From NCBI RefSeq assembly GCF_013911085.1, contig NZ_JACERN010000014.1, positions 30,375 to 94,374 on the forward strand: a stretch of 64,000 nt of DNA, given 5' to 3'. Shown piece after piece: positions 34,640 through 45,044 of the stretch. Under the pieces are notes generated by a model. That model saw nothing but the letters and a program-made list of their open reading frames with translations. It was not told the DNA's origin and searched no databases. The DNA is from Aquitalea aquatica (GTDB lineage: Bacteria > Pseudomonadota > Gammaproteobacteria > Burkholderiales > Chromobacteriaceae). The position numbers and the translations under genes were made by a program. The first letter of the stretch is position 1; every line of letters begins with the position of its first letter.

Positions 34640-35935
34640 TCAGCAGTCTGCAGGCTGCTGCTTGCGTGGTGCAAATAATAGCAGCGTGGCCACACAGGCC
34701 GAGCCAGCTGCAAACAGCAGCCAATAGGCCGGTGAACTCTTGCTGTGGGTCATTTCCACCAGTGCAGTGGAAACGGCCGGGGTCAGCCCGCCGAAAATGG
34801 CGGTGGCCAGACTGAAGGCGAGCGAGAAGCCCACTGTGCGCACATACACCGGCATTACCTCGGTCAGTGCTGCCACCATGGCGCCGTTATACATGCCGAA
34901 GAAAAACGAGAACCACAACAGCGCGCTCAGCAGTCTGGCAAAGCTGGGGGCATCCGCCAGCCACACCATTACCGGGTAGGCGGTCAGCAAAGCCAGCAGC
35001 GAAATACCCAATAGCAAGGGCTTGCGGCCAATGCGGTCGGACAGCGCCCCGCCGATGGGCAGCCAGCAGAAATTGGACAGGCCCACGCACAGGGTGACGA
35101 TCAGACTGTCTTGCGCCGTCAGGTGCAGCACACTCTTGCCAAAAGTGGGGGTGTAGACGGTGATGAAGTAAAACAGCGTGGTGGTGAGCGATACCAGAAA
35201 CATGCCCGCTACGATGGTGCGCCAGTGCAGGCCGATGGTGCCAAAGATTTCACGCAGGCTGGGGCGGTGCTTGCGCGCCAGAAAAGCATCGGTTTCCTGC
35301 AAGGAACCGCGCAGCAGGAAGATCAGCGGGATGATCAGGCAGCCGATGAAAAACGGCACGCGCCAGCCCCAGGCGGCAATCTGCGTCGGGCTGAGCCACA
35401 GCTGGATGCCATAGCCGATGGCCGCCGCCACCACGATGGCCACCTGCTGGCTGGCAGACTGCCAGCTGGTGTAAAAGCCCTTGTGGCCCGGCGTGGCAAT
35501 CTCGGACAGGTACACCGACACCCCACCCAGCTCCACCCCGGCGGAAAAGCCTTGCAGCAAGCGCCCCAGCAGCACCAGCAAGGGCGCGGCCAACCCGATC
35601 TGGCTGTAGTCTGGCACAAAGGCAATCAGCACCGTGCCACAGGCCATGATGCCCAGCGTGACAATCAGCCCCTGCCGGCGGCCAATCCGGTCCACATAAC
35701 TACCCAGCACGATGGCACCCAGCGGGCGCATCAGAAAACCGGCACCGAAGACGGCAAAGGTCAGCATCAGCGAGGCGAACTCGCTGCTGGTGGGGAAAAA
35801 TGCCTTGCCGATATAACTGGCATAAAAACCGAACAGAAAGAAATCGAACTGTTCGAGAAAATTGCCACTGGTCACGCGCAGTACCGCACCCAGTCGGGAC
35901 TGGGCGGGGTGCTGGCTGGCTAGCGCTTGTTGCAT
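34640..35935 (-). CDS. tcuC: Tricarballylate/citrate-proton symporter (MFS, MHS family)
   Basis: 431 residues from the ATG at 35935 (AAAGGAGAG upstream). Twelve hydrophobic segments; signatures of the metabolite:H+ symporter family include [16 protein letters not shown], the A-like loop [10 protein letters not shown] and [11 protein letters not shown]. Assigned to tricarballylate because the next two genes upstream encode tcuB and tcuA homologues; on sequence alone, citrate would be equally possible. Last gene of the tcuABC unit. Confidence 0.88.
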   Translation of the reverse strand: MQQALASQHPAQSRLGAVLRVTSGNFLEQFDFFLFGFYASYIGKAFFPTSSEFASLMLTFAVFGAGFLMRPLGAIVLGSYVDRIGRRQGLIVTLGIMACGTVLIAFVPDYSQIGLAAPLLVLLGRLLQGFSAGVELGGVSVYLSEIATPGHKGFYTSWQSASQQVAIVVAAAIGYGIQLWLSPTQIAAWGWRVPFFIGCLIIPLIFLLRGSLQETDAFLARKHRPSLREIFGTIGLHWRTIVAGMFLVSLTTTLFYFITVYTPTFGKSVLHLTAQDSLIVTLCVGLSNFCWLPIGGALSDRIGRKPLLLGISLLALLTAYPVMVWLADAPSFARLLSALLWFSFFFGMYNGAMVAALTEVMPVYVRTVGFSLAFSLATAIFGGLTPAVSTALVEMTHSKSSPAYWLLFAAGSACVATLLLFAPRKQQPADC

Positions 35936-35990
35936 GCGTACTCTCCTTTGTTGCATCTGTTGCGTTGTGTTTATTGCTTTTTTGAATGAT

Positions 35991-37124
35991 TTATTTGCGC
36001 TGACGTTTTTCGATCGCCCATTTGAGCAAGGCGGCACTACGGAAGATGCCGTGGGCGAACTTGCCATAGGGCAGGGTGAGGAACAGTGCCATCACCACGC
36101 CCAGATGCACGGCCAGCAGGCTGCCCAGCACATGGCTGTGGCGAGCAAACGGCAATAGCAGCCCGCTGGCGCTGGTGAGCAGCAGCAGGGCAATGAAGCC
36201 GCGGTCCATCGGACGTTGCTGTACGTCGCCATGCTGCGGGTCGCGCTGCAGGTTCAGCCACAGCAGGCCGGCAGGGCCAATCAGCAGGCCGATACCACCC
36301 GCAATGCCCAGCAGCACCGGCAGGCTGTTCAGTGCATACGGGGCTGGCAGACCCAGCAGATAGTGGTAGCCGGTGGCCGTGATGGTGGCGGCAAAGCAGG
36401 ACAGGAAACCGTAGAAGGTGAAGTGGTGAAAACGCCGCCGCCACAGGGTGGTGGCATCATCGGCGTTATTGCAGCCCTGGCCGTGGCCGCCATCCAGATA
36501 CTTCAGCGTGGCCACTGCATGTCCGGCATCCAGCACCGCCGGCATATCCGCGGCGACCGGGCTGATGTCACGCCAGAAGCGGCGCACACCCAGGCCCAGC
36601 GCCAGCACGGCAAAGCCGAATACCGGGCCGAACAGCCCGGCCAGCAGATGGTGCGGGAAGTAGTCGTAGAAATTGCCGCTGTTCACTGCCGGGGCCAGTG
36701 CCTGCAACAGCAGCAGGAAGAGCGCGAGGCCGCCAGCCAGCGCCAGCGCAACGGTCAGCCCGGCGTGGTGATACAGCCGCCCCAGCGCGCCCGGCCAGGC
36801 AAAGCGGGTATAGCTGTGCTGGCGCACCTGGGCCATGGCTTTGGGAATGTTGACGGCAAATTCATGCGGCGGAGCGTACTGACAGGCATGCAGACAGGCA
36901 CCGCAGTTGTGGCAGAGATTGGCCAGGTAATGGATGTCAGCCTGGCCGAATTCCAGCCGCTGGGTCATGGCGGGAAACACCGCGCAAAAGCCCTCGCAAT
37001 AACGGCAGGCATTGCAGATTTGCAGGTCGCGTGCCACTTCGGCTTCCGCGCTGTTCAGCAGTGAAGCTGGCTGGCCGGCGGCCAGTTGTTGCGCCTCGTC
37101 GATCAGGCGGGTGAGTTGTTGCAT
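35991..37124 (-). CDS. tcuB: Tricarballylate utilisation protein B (Fe-S/haem membrane protein)
   Basis: 377 residues from the ATG at 37124, one base after the tcuA stop. N-terminal ferredoxin-like part with two Cys clusters ([11 protein letters not shown] about 36-46 and [11 protein letters not shown] about 70-80), then about six membrane helices with His residues that may bind haem. In Salmonella TcuB reoxidises the FAD of TcuA and passes electrons to quinone. The coding start inside an upstream extension was rejected because it lies within tcuA. Confidence 0.9.
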   Translation of the reverse strand: MQQLTRLIDEAQQLAAGQPASLLNSAEAEVARDLQICNACRYCEGFCAVFPAMTQRLEFGQADIHYLANLCHNCGACLHACQYAPPHEFAVNIPKAMAQVRQHSYTRFAWPGALGRLYHHAGLTVALALAGGLALFLLLLQALAPAVNSGNFYDYFPHHLLAGLFGPVFGFAVLALGLGVRRFWRDISPVAADMPAVLDAGHAVATLKYLDGGHGQGCNNADDATTLWRRRFHHFTFYGFLSCFAATITATGYHYLLGLPAPYALNSLPVLLGIAGGIGLLIGPAGLLWLNLQRDPQHGDVQQRPMDRGFIALLLLTSASGLLLPFARHSHVLGSLLAVHLGVVMALFLTLPYGKFAHGIFRSAALLKWAIEKRQRK

Positions 37125-37125
37125 G

Positions 37126-38526
37126 TCAGATTCCTTTTGCAGCAGCTGCAGCAGCCTGGGCGGCACGGCTGCCGGCAATACGACCAAAAGCAGTGCCGAT
37201 GGCCATGCCGATACCGGCGACATAGCCTTTGCCCAGCACATTGCCGGCCATCATTTCACCGGCCACAAACAAGTTGGGGCTGGGCTGGCCGGCAAAGTGC
37301 ACGGCGGCGTCGGTATTGGTTTTCAGACCCAGATAGGTAAAGGTGATGCCGGGGCGCAGCGCGTAGCCGTAGTAAGGCGGGGTGTTGAGCGGCAAGGCCC
37401 AGTGGCTTTTCGGTGGGGTGAGATCTTTGGTGTGGCAGTTGTCCAGCACGGTGTGGTCGAACTGCCCGGCCTGACAGGCCGCGTTGTAGCGCTGGATGGT
37501 GTCGACAAAGCGCGCCTCGTCCAGCCCCAGCTGGCGCGCCAGCTCCGGCAGGGTATCGGCCTTGTTGCCGGGAAACACCGGCGGCATGAAGCGGCCGATG
37601 GCCTTGGAGTCGATGATGGAATAGCCGATCTGCTGCGGCTGTTGCGCTACCAGCCGCCCCCAGATGGCATAGCGCTTGGGCCAGAAGTCCTCGCCCTCGT
37701 CGTAAAAGCGCTCGGCGTTGCGGTTGAGCATGATGCCCAGCGACACACAGTCCACCCGGGTACAGATGCCGCCATCGTACAGCGGCGCGCGGGCGTCAAT
37801 CGCCACACAGTGCGATTGCGAGGGGTCGCCCACCATATCGGCCCCGGCCTGCTCCATGAACTTGAGCAGCACACCCTGATTGAAACGGGTACCGCGGATC
37901 AGAAAGTTATCTGCCGGCCAGTCGCCCTGATCGTTCTGGCCCCAGGCGCTGCGCAGCCATTCACGGTTGGACTCGAAACCGCCAGCCGCCAGCACACAGC
38001 TGCGCGCGCTGATGCGTTCGCCGCCTTGCAGGTGGGCGGCAACAAAGCGGCCATCTTGTAATTCCAGTCGCTCAACCGCGCTGTCGTAGCGAATCACCAC
38101 GCCCAGTTTTTCCGCGCTGCGGTAGTAGGCATTCACCAGCGCCTTGCCGCCGCCCATAAAGAAAGCATTGGTGCGCGCGGTATGCAGCGCGCCGGACAAC
38201 GAGGGCTGAAAGTGCACGCCGTGACGGCGCATCCAGTCACGGCAAGTGCCGCTGGCGCGAATCACCAGCCGGGCCAGTGCTTCGTCGGTCTGGCCGCCGG
38301 TCACACGCAGCAGGTCCTGCCAGTATTCTTCTTCCGGATACGCCTCCACCTGCACGTCTTGCGGAGCGTCGTGCATGCAGCGCAGATTGCGGGTGTGCTG
38401 CGAATTGCCGCCGCGCCAGGCGCGCGGGGCGGACTCCAGCAGCAGCACCGAGGCCCCGGCTTCGCGGGCCATCAGTGCGGCGCAGAGTGCGGCGTTGCCG
38501 CCGCCGATGATCAGAACATCAAACAT
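37126..38526 (-). CDS. tcuA: FAD-dependent tricarballylate dehydrogenase
   Basis: 466 residues, full length. FAD-binding [20 protein letters not shown] at the N-terminus, succinate-dehydrogenase/fumarate-reductase flavoprotein fold, with [16 protein letters not shown] near the C-terminus. Oxidises tricarballylate to cis-aconitate, feeding the TCA cycle. First gene of tcuABC and directly downstream of the LysR regulator. Confidence 0.92.
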   Translation of the reverse strand: MFDVLIIGGGNAALCAALMAREAGASVLLLESAPRAWRGGNSQHTRNLRCMHDAPQDVQVEAYPEEEYWQDLLRVTGGQTDEALARLVIRASGTCRDWMRRHGVHFQPSLSGALHTARTNAFFMGGGKALVNAYYRSAEKLGVVIRYDSAVERLELQDGRFVAAHLQGGERISARSCVLAAGGFESNREWLRSAWGQNDQGDWPADNFLIRGTRFNQGVLLKFMEQAGADMVGDPSQSHCVAIDARAPLYDGGICTRVDCVSLGIMLNRNAERFYDEGEDFWPKRYAIWGRLVAQQPQQIGYSIIDSKAIGRFMPPVFPGNKADTLPELARQLGLDEARFVDTIQRYNAACQAGQFDHTVLDNCHTKDLTPPKSHWALPLNTPPYYGYALRPGITFTYLGLKTNTDAAVHFAGQPSPNLFVAGEMMAGNVLGKGYVAGIGMAIGTAFGRIAGSRAAQAAAAAAKGI

Positions 38527-38602
38527 GGGTACAGCCTCCCTGAGACAAGCGGAGACTGTAAAAAGCCCTCAGCCCGGCCGCCAGACCGGATCGGGCAACA
38601 GG

Positions 38603-38621
38603 TGTTTAGCGATTGTAAACA
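38603..38621. promoter_or_regulatory. LysR-type operator candidate for tcuR/tcuA
   Basis: TGTTTAGCGATTGTAAACA has perfect 6-base arms (TGTTTA/TAAACA) and contains the T-N11-A pattern of LysR regulators. It overlaps the last codons of tcuR, about 80 bases upstream of tcuA. Confidence 0.5.
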
Positions 38622-39532
38622 GTGGCTCCCGGCCACTGGCCGCTGTGGGCCAGTTCGCTGGCCACCTGTTGCAGCACAACACGGGTGGCCAGCCCGGCCG
38701 GGGACAGCTCGTCATCGGACAGGCTCACCAGCAGGTTGGGGCGGCTGACGCTGGCGTCGGTGATGTCGATCAGGCGGAACTCCTTCGGCGGCAGGCGGGC
38801 AATGGCGGCACCGGGCTGGATGGTGGCACCGTAGCCGGCACGCACCGCATCCATCAGCAGCGGCAGGCCGTCGATTTCCGCGCTGATGTTCAGCGCGTGT
38901 GCGCCCTGGTGGCTGGCATTGTTGAGCAAGGCGCGCAAACCATGCGGGCCACTGGGCATGATCAGCGGAATGTCGCCCAGCTCGGCCAGGCTGATGTGGT
39001 CCTGTGTGGGTGCTGCCGGCAGGTCGCGGCGGCAGATCAGGAACAGCCGCTCATCCAGCAGCGGCAACACGCTCCAGCGCCGGGTGCGCTCTTCCTGAAA
39101 CAACACCGCCAAGTCCAGCTGGCGCGCGCCCAGCATGGTGGCCAGATTGCCGGACAGGTTTTCTACCAGATGCAGGCGGATGTCCGGGTAGCGTGCGCGC
39201 ATGGCGGCCATGAAGGGCAGGCCCAGCACGCCGGTGGTGCTGGGTGCCATGCCCACGCTGACATGGCCGGACAGCCGCGCCAGCTGGGCGGCGCGCATGG
39301 CGTCGTCGGCATGGCGGATGGCCAGCTGCGCCTGCCGCCAGAAGGCCAGCCCGGCATCGGTGGGCAGCACGCCGCTGGAGGTGCGTTGCAATAGCCGGGT
39401 GGACAATTCGCCCTCCAGCCGGCTGATCTGCTGGCTTAGCGCCGATGTCCCCACGCCCAGTTCCAGCGCGGCGCGCCCCATGCTGCCCTGCGCCACCACA
39501 CTGACGAAATAGCGCAATTGTCTCAGTTCCAT
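38606..39532 (-). CDS. tcuR: LysR-type regulator of tricarballylate genes
   Basis: 308 residues from MELRQLRYFVSVVAQGSMGR (ATG at 39532). N-terminal winged helix with ALELGVGTSALSQQISRLE, then a two-lobed effector domain of periplasmic-binding type. It lies directly upstream of tcuA in the same direction, as in Salmonella, where TcuR activates tcuABC with tricarballylate. Confidence 0.88.
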   Translation of the reverse strand: MELRQLRYFVSVVAQGSMGRAALELGVGTSALSQQISRLEGELSTRLLQRTSSGVLPTDAGLAFWRQAQLAIRHADDAMRAAQLARLSGHVSVGMAPSTTGVLGLPFMAAMRARYPDIRLHLVENLSGNLATMLGARQLDLAVLFQEERTRRWSVLPLLDERLFLICRRDLPAAPTQDHISLAELGDIPLIMPSGPHGLRALLNNASHQGAHALNISAEIDGLPLLMDAVRAGYGATIQPGAAIARLPPKEFRLIDITDASVSRPNLLVSLSDDELSPAGLATRVVLQQVASELAHSGQWPGATVYNR

Positions 39533-39878
39533 GCTGCGTCCTCTTGCCGTGCTGACACGGCTATCTGTATCGCGCCAGTTTACTTGATACGGCACGGGCT
39601 GCTTGCGGCATCGGCAGATTGCCGGGTTTGATGCTTGAAGCCGCAGCCACAACTGCTGCGCAAGCATGCCACCTGGCCTTGCCGGTTGCTGTTTGTGATC
39701 GCCTGGATCGTGGAGACGGGGCAGGGGGCTGGCTTGCAGAATTTGTAGTTAAAAAGCAGTCGGCACAGGCTGCGATGGCAGGCCGCACCCTGTTGCCATT
39801 TCCCGCTCAAGCATGCTTGGGTATCAAGTGGCAAATGGCTGTATAATCTGGCGTTTTTCATTTTTGCACTACACCCCC
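39533..39878. other. Region between tcuR and rimO
   Basis: About 345 bases. It should hold the promoters of both genes. A TATAAT box (39842-39847) lies 32 bases before the rimO start, with a possible TTGGGT 19 bases upstream. No other gene is supported. Confidence 0.5.
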
Positions 39879-41201
39879 ATGTCCAAAGCTCCTCGTATCG
39901 GCATGGTTTCGCTTGGCTGCCCCAAGGCTCAGAGCGATTCCGAACAGATTCTCACCCGCCTGCGCGCGGAAGGTTATGAAATTTCCTCCTCCTACGATGG
40001 CGCCGACCTGGTGGTGGTGAATACCTGTGGTTTCATCGATTCGGCCGTCACCGAATCGCTGGACGCCATTGGCGAAGCCCTGAGCGAAAACGGCAAGGTG
40101 ATTGTCACCGGCTGTCTGGGCGCCAAGGATGGCGTGGTGCAGAGCGCACACCCCTCGGTGCTGGCGGTAACCGGCCCGCATGCCACCGACGAGGTGATGA
40201 CGGCGGTGCACAACTACCTGCCCAAGCCGCACGACCCCTTTGTCGATCTGGTGCCGGATGTCGGCGTGCGCCTCACCCCCAAGCACTACGCTTACCTGAA
40301 GATTTCCGAAGGCTGTAATCACCGCTGCACCTTCTGCATCATCCCGTCCATGCGGGGTGATCTGGAAAGCCGCCCGGTACACGATGTACTGCGCGAAGCC
40401 GCCAGCCTGGCGCGTGCCGGCGTCAAGGAACTGCTGGTGATTTCGCAGGACACCTCGGCTTATGGCGTGGATGTCAAATACAAGCTGGGCTTCCATGATG
40501 GCCGTCCGGTCAAGACCCGCATGACCGAGCTGTGCGAAGAGCTGGGCAAGCACGGCATCTGGGTGCGCCTGCATTATGTCTATCCCTACCCGCACGTGGA
40601 CGAAGTGATTCCGCTGATGCGTGACGGCAAGATCCTGCCTTACCTGGATATCCCCTTCCAGCATGCCAGCCAGAAAGTGCTGAAGCTGATGAAGCGTCCG
40701 GCCAACAGCGACAATGTGCTGGCCCGTATCAAGAAATGGCGTGAGATCTGCCCGCAGTTGGTGATCCGCTCCACCTTCATCGTCGGCTTCCCCGGTGAAA
40801 CCGAAGAAGACTTCGAAGAACTGCTGCAATTCCTGCGCGAAGCCCAGCTGGACCGCGTCGGCTGTTTCACCTATTCCGCAGTCGAAGGCGCAACTGCCAA
40901 CGAACTGCCGGATCAGGTGCCGGAAGAGGTCAAAGAGGCGCGCAAGGAGCGCTTCATGGAAGTGCAGGCCGAAATCAGCGCCCGCAAGCTGGAAGCCCGT
41001 ATTGGCCAGCGCCTGACCGTACTGGTGGACGAAATCGACGACGAAGGCACGGCGATTTGCCGCAGCTATGCCGATGCGCCGGAAATCGACGGCCTGGTGT
41101 TTGTCGATGATGCGGTCGGCCTGGAAGCCGGCCAGTTTGTCGAAGTGGATATCGTTGATTGCAGCGAACACGACTTGTGGGGCGAACGCGTGTCTGCCTG
41201 A
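39879..41201 (+). CDS. rimO: Ribosomal protein S12 methylthiotransferase
   Basis: 440 residues from the ATG at 39879. Three N-terminal cysteines of the MTTase domain ([24 protein letters not shown]), the radical-SAM cluster CNHRCTFC (about 149-156), and a C-terminal TRAM domain. RimO adds a methylthio group to an aspartate of S12 and is distinguished from MiaB by its [18 protein letters not shown] region. Monocistronic, strongly codon-biased. Confidence 0.95.
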   Translation: MSKAPRIGMVSLGCPKAQSDSEQILTRLRAEGYEISSSYDGADLVVVNTCGFIDSAVTESLDAIGEALSENGKVIVTGCLGAKDGVVQSAHPSVLAVTGPHATDEVMTAVHNYLPKPHDPFVDLVPDVGVRLTPKHYAYLKISEGCNHRCTFCIIPSMRGDLESRPVHDVLREAASLARAGVKELLVISQDTSAYGVDVKYKLGFHDGRPVKTRMTELCEELGKHGIWVRLHYVYPYPHVDEVIPLMRDGKILPYLDIPFQHASQKVLKLMKRPANSDNVLARIKKWREICPQLVIRSTFIVGFPGETEEDFEELLQFLREAQLDRVGCFTYSAVEGATANELPDQVPEEVKEARKERFMEVQAEISARKLEARIGQRLTVLVDEIDDEGTAICRSYADAPEIDGLVFVDDAVGLEAGQFVEVDIVDCSEHDLWGERVSA

Positions 41202-41221
41202 TGTGCAGCGCGCTGCTCAGC

Positions 41222-41253
41222 AAAACGGTCTGCCCTGTGGACAGGCCGTTTTT
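41222..41253. terminator. Terminator between rimO and hupT
   Basis: AAAACGGTCTG / CAGGCCGTTTT stem with a T tail on the plus strand and a matching A run; can serve the convergent pair. Confidence 0.75.
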
Positions 41254-41269
41254 CATGGTGCAGAGTGAT

Positions 41270-42631
41270 TCAGTGGTGGTAGGCCGGCAGGCGCAAGGTA
41301 AAGCAGGCTCCGCCGCTCAGCGGGCTGTCGGCGCTCAGTTGGCCGCCATGACGCTCGACGATGCCATAGCTGATGGACAGGCCCAGCCCGGTGCCCTTGC
41401 CGATGGGCTTGGTGGTGAAGAAGGGGTCGAAAATCAGCGGCAATGCCTCTTCGCTGATGCCGGGGCCATTGTCTAGCAAGACCAGTTCCACCATGTCGCC
41501 GGCGCGTTCCAGTCGTAGCTGCAGCGTGGGCTGCGGGGTTTTCTCGATGGCATCGAAAGCATTCTGGATCAGGTTGACCAATACCTGCTGCAACTGGTTG
41601 GCCGAACCGCACACCCAGGCCGGCTCATCCAGCCCGCTGCTGCTGACCTCGACCCGAAACGGCGCGGCCCGGCTGACCCAGTGCACGGCGCGCTGGGTGA
41701 GATCGGCCAGATCCACCCGCTGCCGGGTGTTTTCTTCCACGGCGGAAAAGCGTTTCAGCGCATCGACGATATGGCCGCTGCGCTCGGCACCTTCCATCAG
41801 GCCGGCGCTGAGCGAGGGCAGGTCGGCCAGCAGGCGGTCGATTTTCAGCTCGATGCGCAGCGCCTGGTTGTCGCTGCTCAGGTCATGGGCGTGGATGGCA
41901 TTGAGATAGCGGGTGAGCTTGCCGGCATAGCGCTGCATGGCGTGGGCATTGCCCAGGATAAAGCTGATGGGGTTGTTCAGCTCATGCGCCACGCCAGCGA
42001 CCAGCCGGCCGAGCGAAGCCATCTTTTCCGCCTGCACCAGCTGTGCCTGCGCTGATTTCAGCGCCTGATGCGCCGCTTGCAGCTGGGCATAGGCGCGCTT
42101 GAGTTCGCCAATGGGGCGGCCCACAGCGACAAAGCCGCTGTAGCGGCCTTCACCGTCGTACAGCGGGCTGACATTCCAGGTGACCGGTACCGGCTCGCCC
42201 TGCTGCCGGGGCAGGGCGATTTCCACATCCTGCACATCGCTGCGACCTGCCGCCAGCAAGGTGGCGATCTGGCTGCGTGCCTGGCTGTCTTCCACCAGTT
42301 CGGCCAGTTCGCGCCCGACCAGCTCGCTTTCCGCGTGGCCGGTCAGCTGCAGCATGGCCCGGTTGACCTGGCGCACCTTGCCCACGGTATCGCACACCAC
42401 CAGTACATCGGTCATGGCAGCCAGCACGCCTTCGGTAAAGTGATGGGCTTCTGCCAGCTCGCGGTGCTTGGTTTCCAGCGTTTCCTGCGAGGCCACCAGC
42501 TCGCTGTATACCTCGTCCATGCGCTGGATGACATCGATCCAGGCGGCTTCGGCCAGCTCTTGTCCGGCAGCGGCCATGCTGTCATCCGGCAAGCAGACCG
42601 GCGCGTTCAGTGCGTGGTGCAGACCTGGCAT
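41270..42631 (-). CDS. hupT: Hydrogen-signalling histidine kinase HupT/HoxJ
   Basis: 453 residues, soluble. PAS domain at about 66-170, then coiled coil, HisKA with His 216 (AGVAHELNNPISF) and an HATPase (NLIQNAFDAI, DNGPGISEE, GTGLGLSISYG). In Ralstonia and Rhodobacter the kinase contacts the regulatory hydrogenase through its PAS domain and is switched off by H2. The start overlaps the end of hupV by 25 bases; the ATG at 42577 is an alternative. Last gene of the long maturation/sensing operon. Confidence 0.9.
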   Translation of the reverse strand: MPGLHHALNAPVCLPDDSMAAAGQELAEAAWIDVIQRMDEVYSELVASQETLETKHRELAEAHHFTEGVLAAMTDVLVVCDTVGKVRQVNRAMLQLTGHAESELVGRELAELVEDSQARSQIATLLAAGRSDVQDVEIALPRQQGEPVPVTWNVSPLYDGEGRYSGFVAVGRPIGELKRAYAQLQAAHQALKSAQAQLVQAEKMASLGRLVAGVAHELNNPISFILGNAHAMQRYAGKLTRYLNAIHAHDLSSDNQALRIELKIDRLLADLPSLSAGLMEGAERSGHIVDALKRFSAVEENTRQRVDLADLTQRAVHWVSRAAPFRVEVSSSGLDEPAWVCGSANQLQQVLVNLIQNAFDAIEKTPQPTLQLRLERAGDMVELVLLDNGPGISEEALPLIFDPFFTTKPIGKGTGLGLSISYGIVERHGGQLSADSPLSGGACFTLRLPAYHH

Positions 42632-44046
42632 GGGTCGAAACTCCTGACAATGTGCTGAACCTGCAGGGCTTGCGGGTCGCTGGCATCCACGCCTTCCAGC
42701 GCTTTTTCCAGTGGGCCGGGCAGCTCCTTGCTGTCGCGCGGTGAAAAATTCCAGGTGGTGGGGGCGATGATCTGGTAGCGGCTGATACGGCCGGCATCCA
42801 GTGTCACCCAGTGGCCCAGCATGCCGCGTGCGGCTTCGGTCAGGCCGATGGCGCTGTTGTGCACTGCGCTGGCCGGGCAGGGCTGCTGGAAGGGCTGTTC
42901 CAGCTCCAGTGCTGCCAGCCAGTGTTCCATCAGCGGCACGATGCGCGCCACCTCGGTCAGCCTGGCCACCACCCGGCTCAGTACATTGCCGCCGGAACTG
43001 GCCACCATCTCGTTCAGCAGCGGCTCGCCGCGCAGCAGGCCACGCGCCAGTGCGCCGGTTTCTGCGGCAAGGCCAGCCACGCGGGGTGCCTTGCTCCAGC
43101 TATAGCCTTCGGCCTTGTCCGGCAGTGGCACGGTGTCGGTGTGCAGCGGGGCGCTCGGGCCATCGCCGGCCAGCCAGCTGCTGTGGTTGTCTTCGCTGAT
43201 CTGCTCCAGCGGCAGCGGCTGGCTGACGCCCTGTTGCCACAGCCCGGCCGGGCTCCAGGGGCCGTCCGGGCCGGCATAGGCTGCCGCCGCGATGAAATGG
43301 TCGTAGCTGCGGCCCAGCTGGTGTAATTGCAGCTGCTCGGCAAGGTGCAGGAAATGGCCGAAATCTGCGGCTGGTGTCTCTAAGCGGTAGTGTTCCAGCG
43401 CGGCCTGGCTATCCAGTGCGGCGATGGCTTCCAGTGATTGGCCAAAAGTGCGCTGCTCCAGAAAGCGGCGGAAGCTGCGCAGCCATTGTTGCAAGCGTAC
43501 CCGCTCGGCGGCGCTGACCACCTTGGTCACCCCGCCCGGTTGCAGACACAGGGTATGCGGCCAGTGGCCGGCCAGGCTGCCCATGAAGCGCATCAGGATG
43601 GCGCGTGCTTCCAGCATGGGAGCGACGGCGCTGCCGGACTGGGCCTTGAAGCGGGCCAGGGTTTCACTGTGCCAGCCATGCTGCTGGTAGTCGGCACGGG
43701 CAAAGTCCGGCATGAAAAACAGGTAGAAATGGCTGAGGTGATCGGCGATGTTTTCCACCGCGTGGATCAGGTTCAGCACCCGCTGGCCATTGGCCGGTGG
43801 CGTGATGCCGTACAGCTGCGACAGCGCATGCGCCGCCGCTACCGATTGCGATACCGAGCAGATGCCACAGATGCGCGGCACGATGGCCAGGGCGTCCAGC
43901 GGCTCGCGCCCCAGCAGTATGCGTTCGAAGCCACGAAACAGCGGCGCGGTGACGCGGGCGGCGCTGACCTTGCCATCGGCAAAGTCCAGGGTGATGTTGA
44001 GGTCGCCCTCGACACGGTTGAAGGGGCCAAGAATGCGACGGCTCAT
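42607..44046 (-). CDS. hupV: Regulatory [NiFe] hydrogenase large subunit (H2 sensor)
   Basis: 479 residues from MSRRILGPFNRVEGD. Nickel-binding pairs: RICGICSVSQ (about 60-69) and DPCQVCTTH at the very end. It stops right at this His, so it lacks the C-terminal peptide cut from energy-generating enzymes and needs no protease; this is the known mark of HupV/HoxC sensors. SVSQ in place of TGTH near the first motif is also typical of sensors. ATGA overlap with hupU. A longer upstream frame was rejected because it reads through hupU. Confidence 0.93.
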   Translation of the reverse strand: MSRRILGPFNRVEGDLNITLDFADGKVSAARVTAPLFRGFERILLGREPLDALAIVPRICGICSVSQSVAAAHALSQLYGITPPANGQRVLNLIHAVENIADHLSHFYLFFMPDFARADYQQHGWHSETLARFKAQSGSAVAPMLEARAILMRFMGSLAGHWPHTLCLQPGGVTKVVSAAERVRLQQWLRSFRRFLEQRTFGQSLEAIAALDSQAALEHYRLETPAADFGHFLHLAEQLQLHQLGRSYDHFIAAAAYAGPDGPWSPAGLWQQGVSQPLPLEQISEDNHSSWLAGDGPSAPLHTDTVPLPDKAEGYSWSKAPRVAGLAAETGALARGLLRGEPLLNEMVASSGGNVLSRVVARLTEVARIVPLMEHWLAALELEQPFQQPCPASAVHNSAIGLTEAARGMLGHWVTLDAGRISRYQIIAPTTWNFSPRDSKELPGPLEKALEGVDASDPQALQVQHIVRSFDPCQVCTTH

Positions 44047-45044
44047 GCTTTGCCCTTTTTCGGTAGCGAGGGGGGAACAGTCAGGCGGTCCAGCACGGCA
44101 TTCTGTCTGACCCGGGTTGGGGTGGCCGATTTGGACAGGGTGGACAGCGCGACAAACCAGGCCTTGGGCATGTCGGTGGGCAGGCCCACCGGGAAGCCGG
44201 CTACCTGCGGCGTGCTGAAGAAACCATGGCCGGGGTCGGCAAAATCCGGTGCGGTGCAGTTGATGCAGGGGTAGCCGCCGGTCAGGCAGGAGCCTTCGCC
44301 ATTCCAGCCACGGCTGTTGCAATCGGCATGGGCCTGGGTGCCCTTGCAGCCGACATGCTCCATCAGGCAGCCCATCTGGCCCGGTGCGGTGGCGCTGGCC
44401 TTGAATTCGTAAAACTCGTTCTTGTCGCAGCCGTGGTGCACCAGCTTGTCGGCGTAAAAGCGTGGCCGGCCCAAGGGGTCGAGGTCGCTGGCTTGCAGGC
44501 TGTCGGCCGCCAGCAAGGCCAGGGTTTCCAGCACCCAGCCCGGATGGGTGGGACAGCCGGAAATATTCACCACCGGCAGGCCTCCGGCGGCGTGGAAATG
44601 ACCACCCAGCAGGCCACCGGGATGACTGCCGGCATAGTCCAGCCCCACCGCACCGGTGAGATTGTCGCCGGCAGCGCTGATGCCGCCATAGGCAGCGCAA
44701 GTGCCCACGGCTATCACCTGGCCGGCGCGGCGGGCCAGTTGTTCGATCAGCGTGCTCATGCTTTGACCGTCCGGCAGCAAGTGGAAACGGCCGGCGGCGC
44801 CGGTCATCACCGAGCCTTCCAGGCAGAGCATGTCCAGCGGCTCGCTGCCATCAGCCAGCCGCTGCAGCAGTTGCATGGCTTCATCCAGGCTTTGTTCGGC
44901 AAAGCTCGGGTGCCAGATCAGCTCGATGCCGATGTCGGCCAGTGTGGTGAACAGGCTGGGGGCATCGGTATTCAGCAGCGACAGGGTGCAGCCGCCGCAG
45001 CCACCGGATTGCAGCCACAGCAGGCGTTTATTTTTCGAGGCCAT
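44043..45044 (-). CDS. hupU: Regulatory [NiFe] hydrogenase small subunit
   Basis: 333 residues. Starts directly with the proximal-cluster motif SGGCGGCTLSL; there is no Tat signal, so the sensor stays in the cytoplasm. Further cluster ligands: GTCAAYGG, NISGCPTHP, HHGCDKNEFYEF, CLMEHVGCKG and CINCTAPDF. Uses normal Gly positions around the proximal cluster, unlike the energy-generating small subunit in this locus. Overlaps hupR by 17 bases and hupV by four. Confidence 0.93.
   Translation of the reverse strand: MASKNKRLLWLQSGGCGGCTLSLLNTDAPSLFTTLADIGIELIWHPSFAEQSLDEAMQLLQRLADGSEPLDMLCLEGSVMTGAAGRFHLLPDGQSMSTLIEQLARRAGQVIAVGTCAAYGGISAAGDNLTGAVGLDYAGSHPGGLLGGHFHAAGGLPVVNISGCPTHPGWVLETLALLAADSLQASDLDPLGRPRFYADKLVHHGCDKNEFYEFKASATAPGQMGCLMEHVGCKGTQAHADCNSRGWNGEGSCLTGGYPCINCTAPDFADPGHGFFSTPQVAGFPVGLPTDMPKAWFVALSTLSKSATPTRVRQNAVLDRLTVPPSLPKKGKA

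Noticed and set aside
37125..37241. Upstream start for tcuB
   Set aside because: It lies inside tcuA; the ATG at 37124 follows the tcuA stop directly.
39858..41171. 437-residue frame opposite rimO
   Set aside because: A GC-rich antisense shadow: no ribosome-binding site, no domain, and rimO on the other strand is unmistakable.
44047..44700. Extended N-terminus for hupV
   Set aside because: The extension reads through hupU in another frame; MSRRILGPFNRVEGD is the normal start and overlaps the hupU stop.
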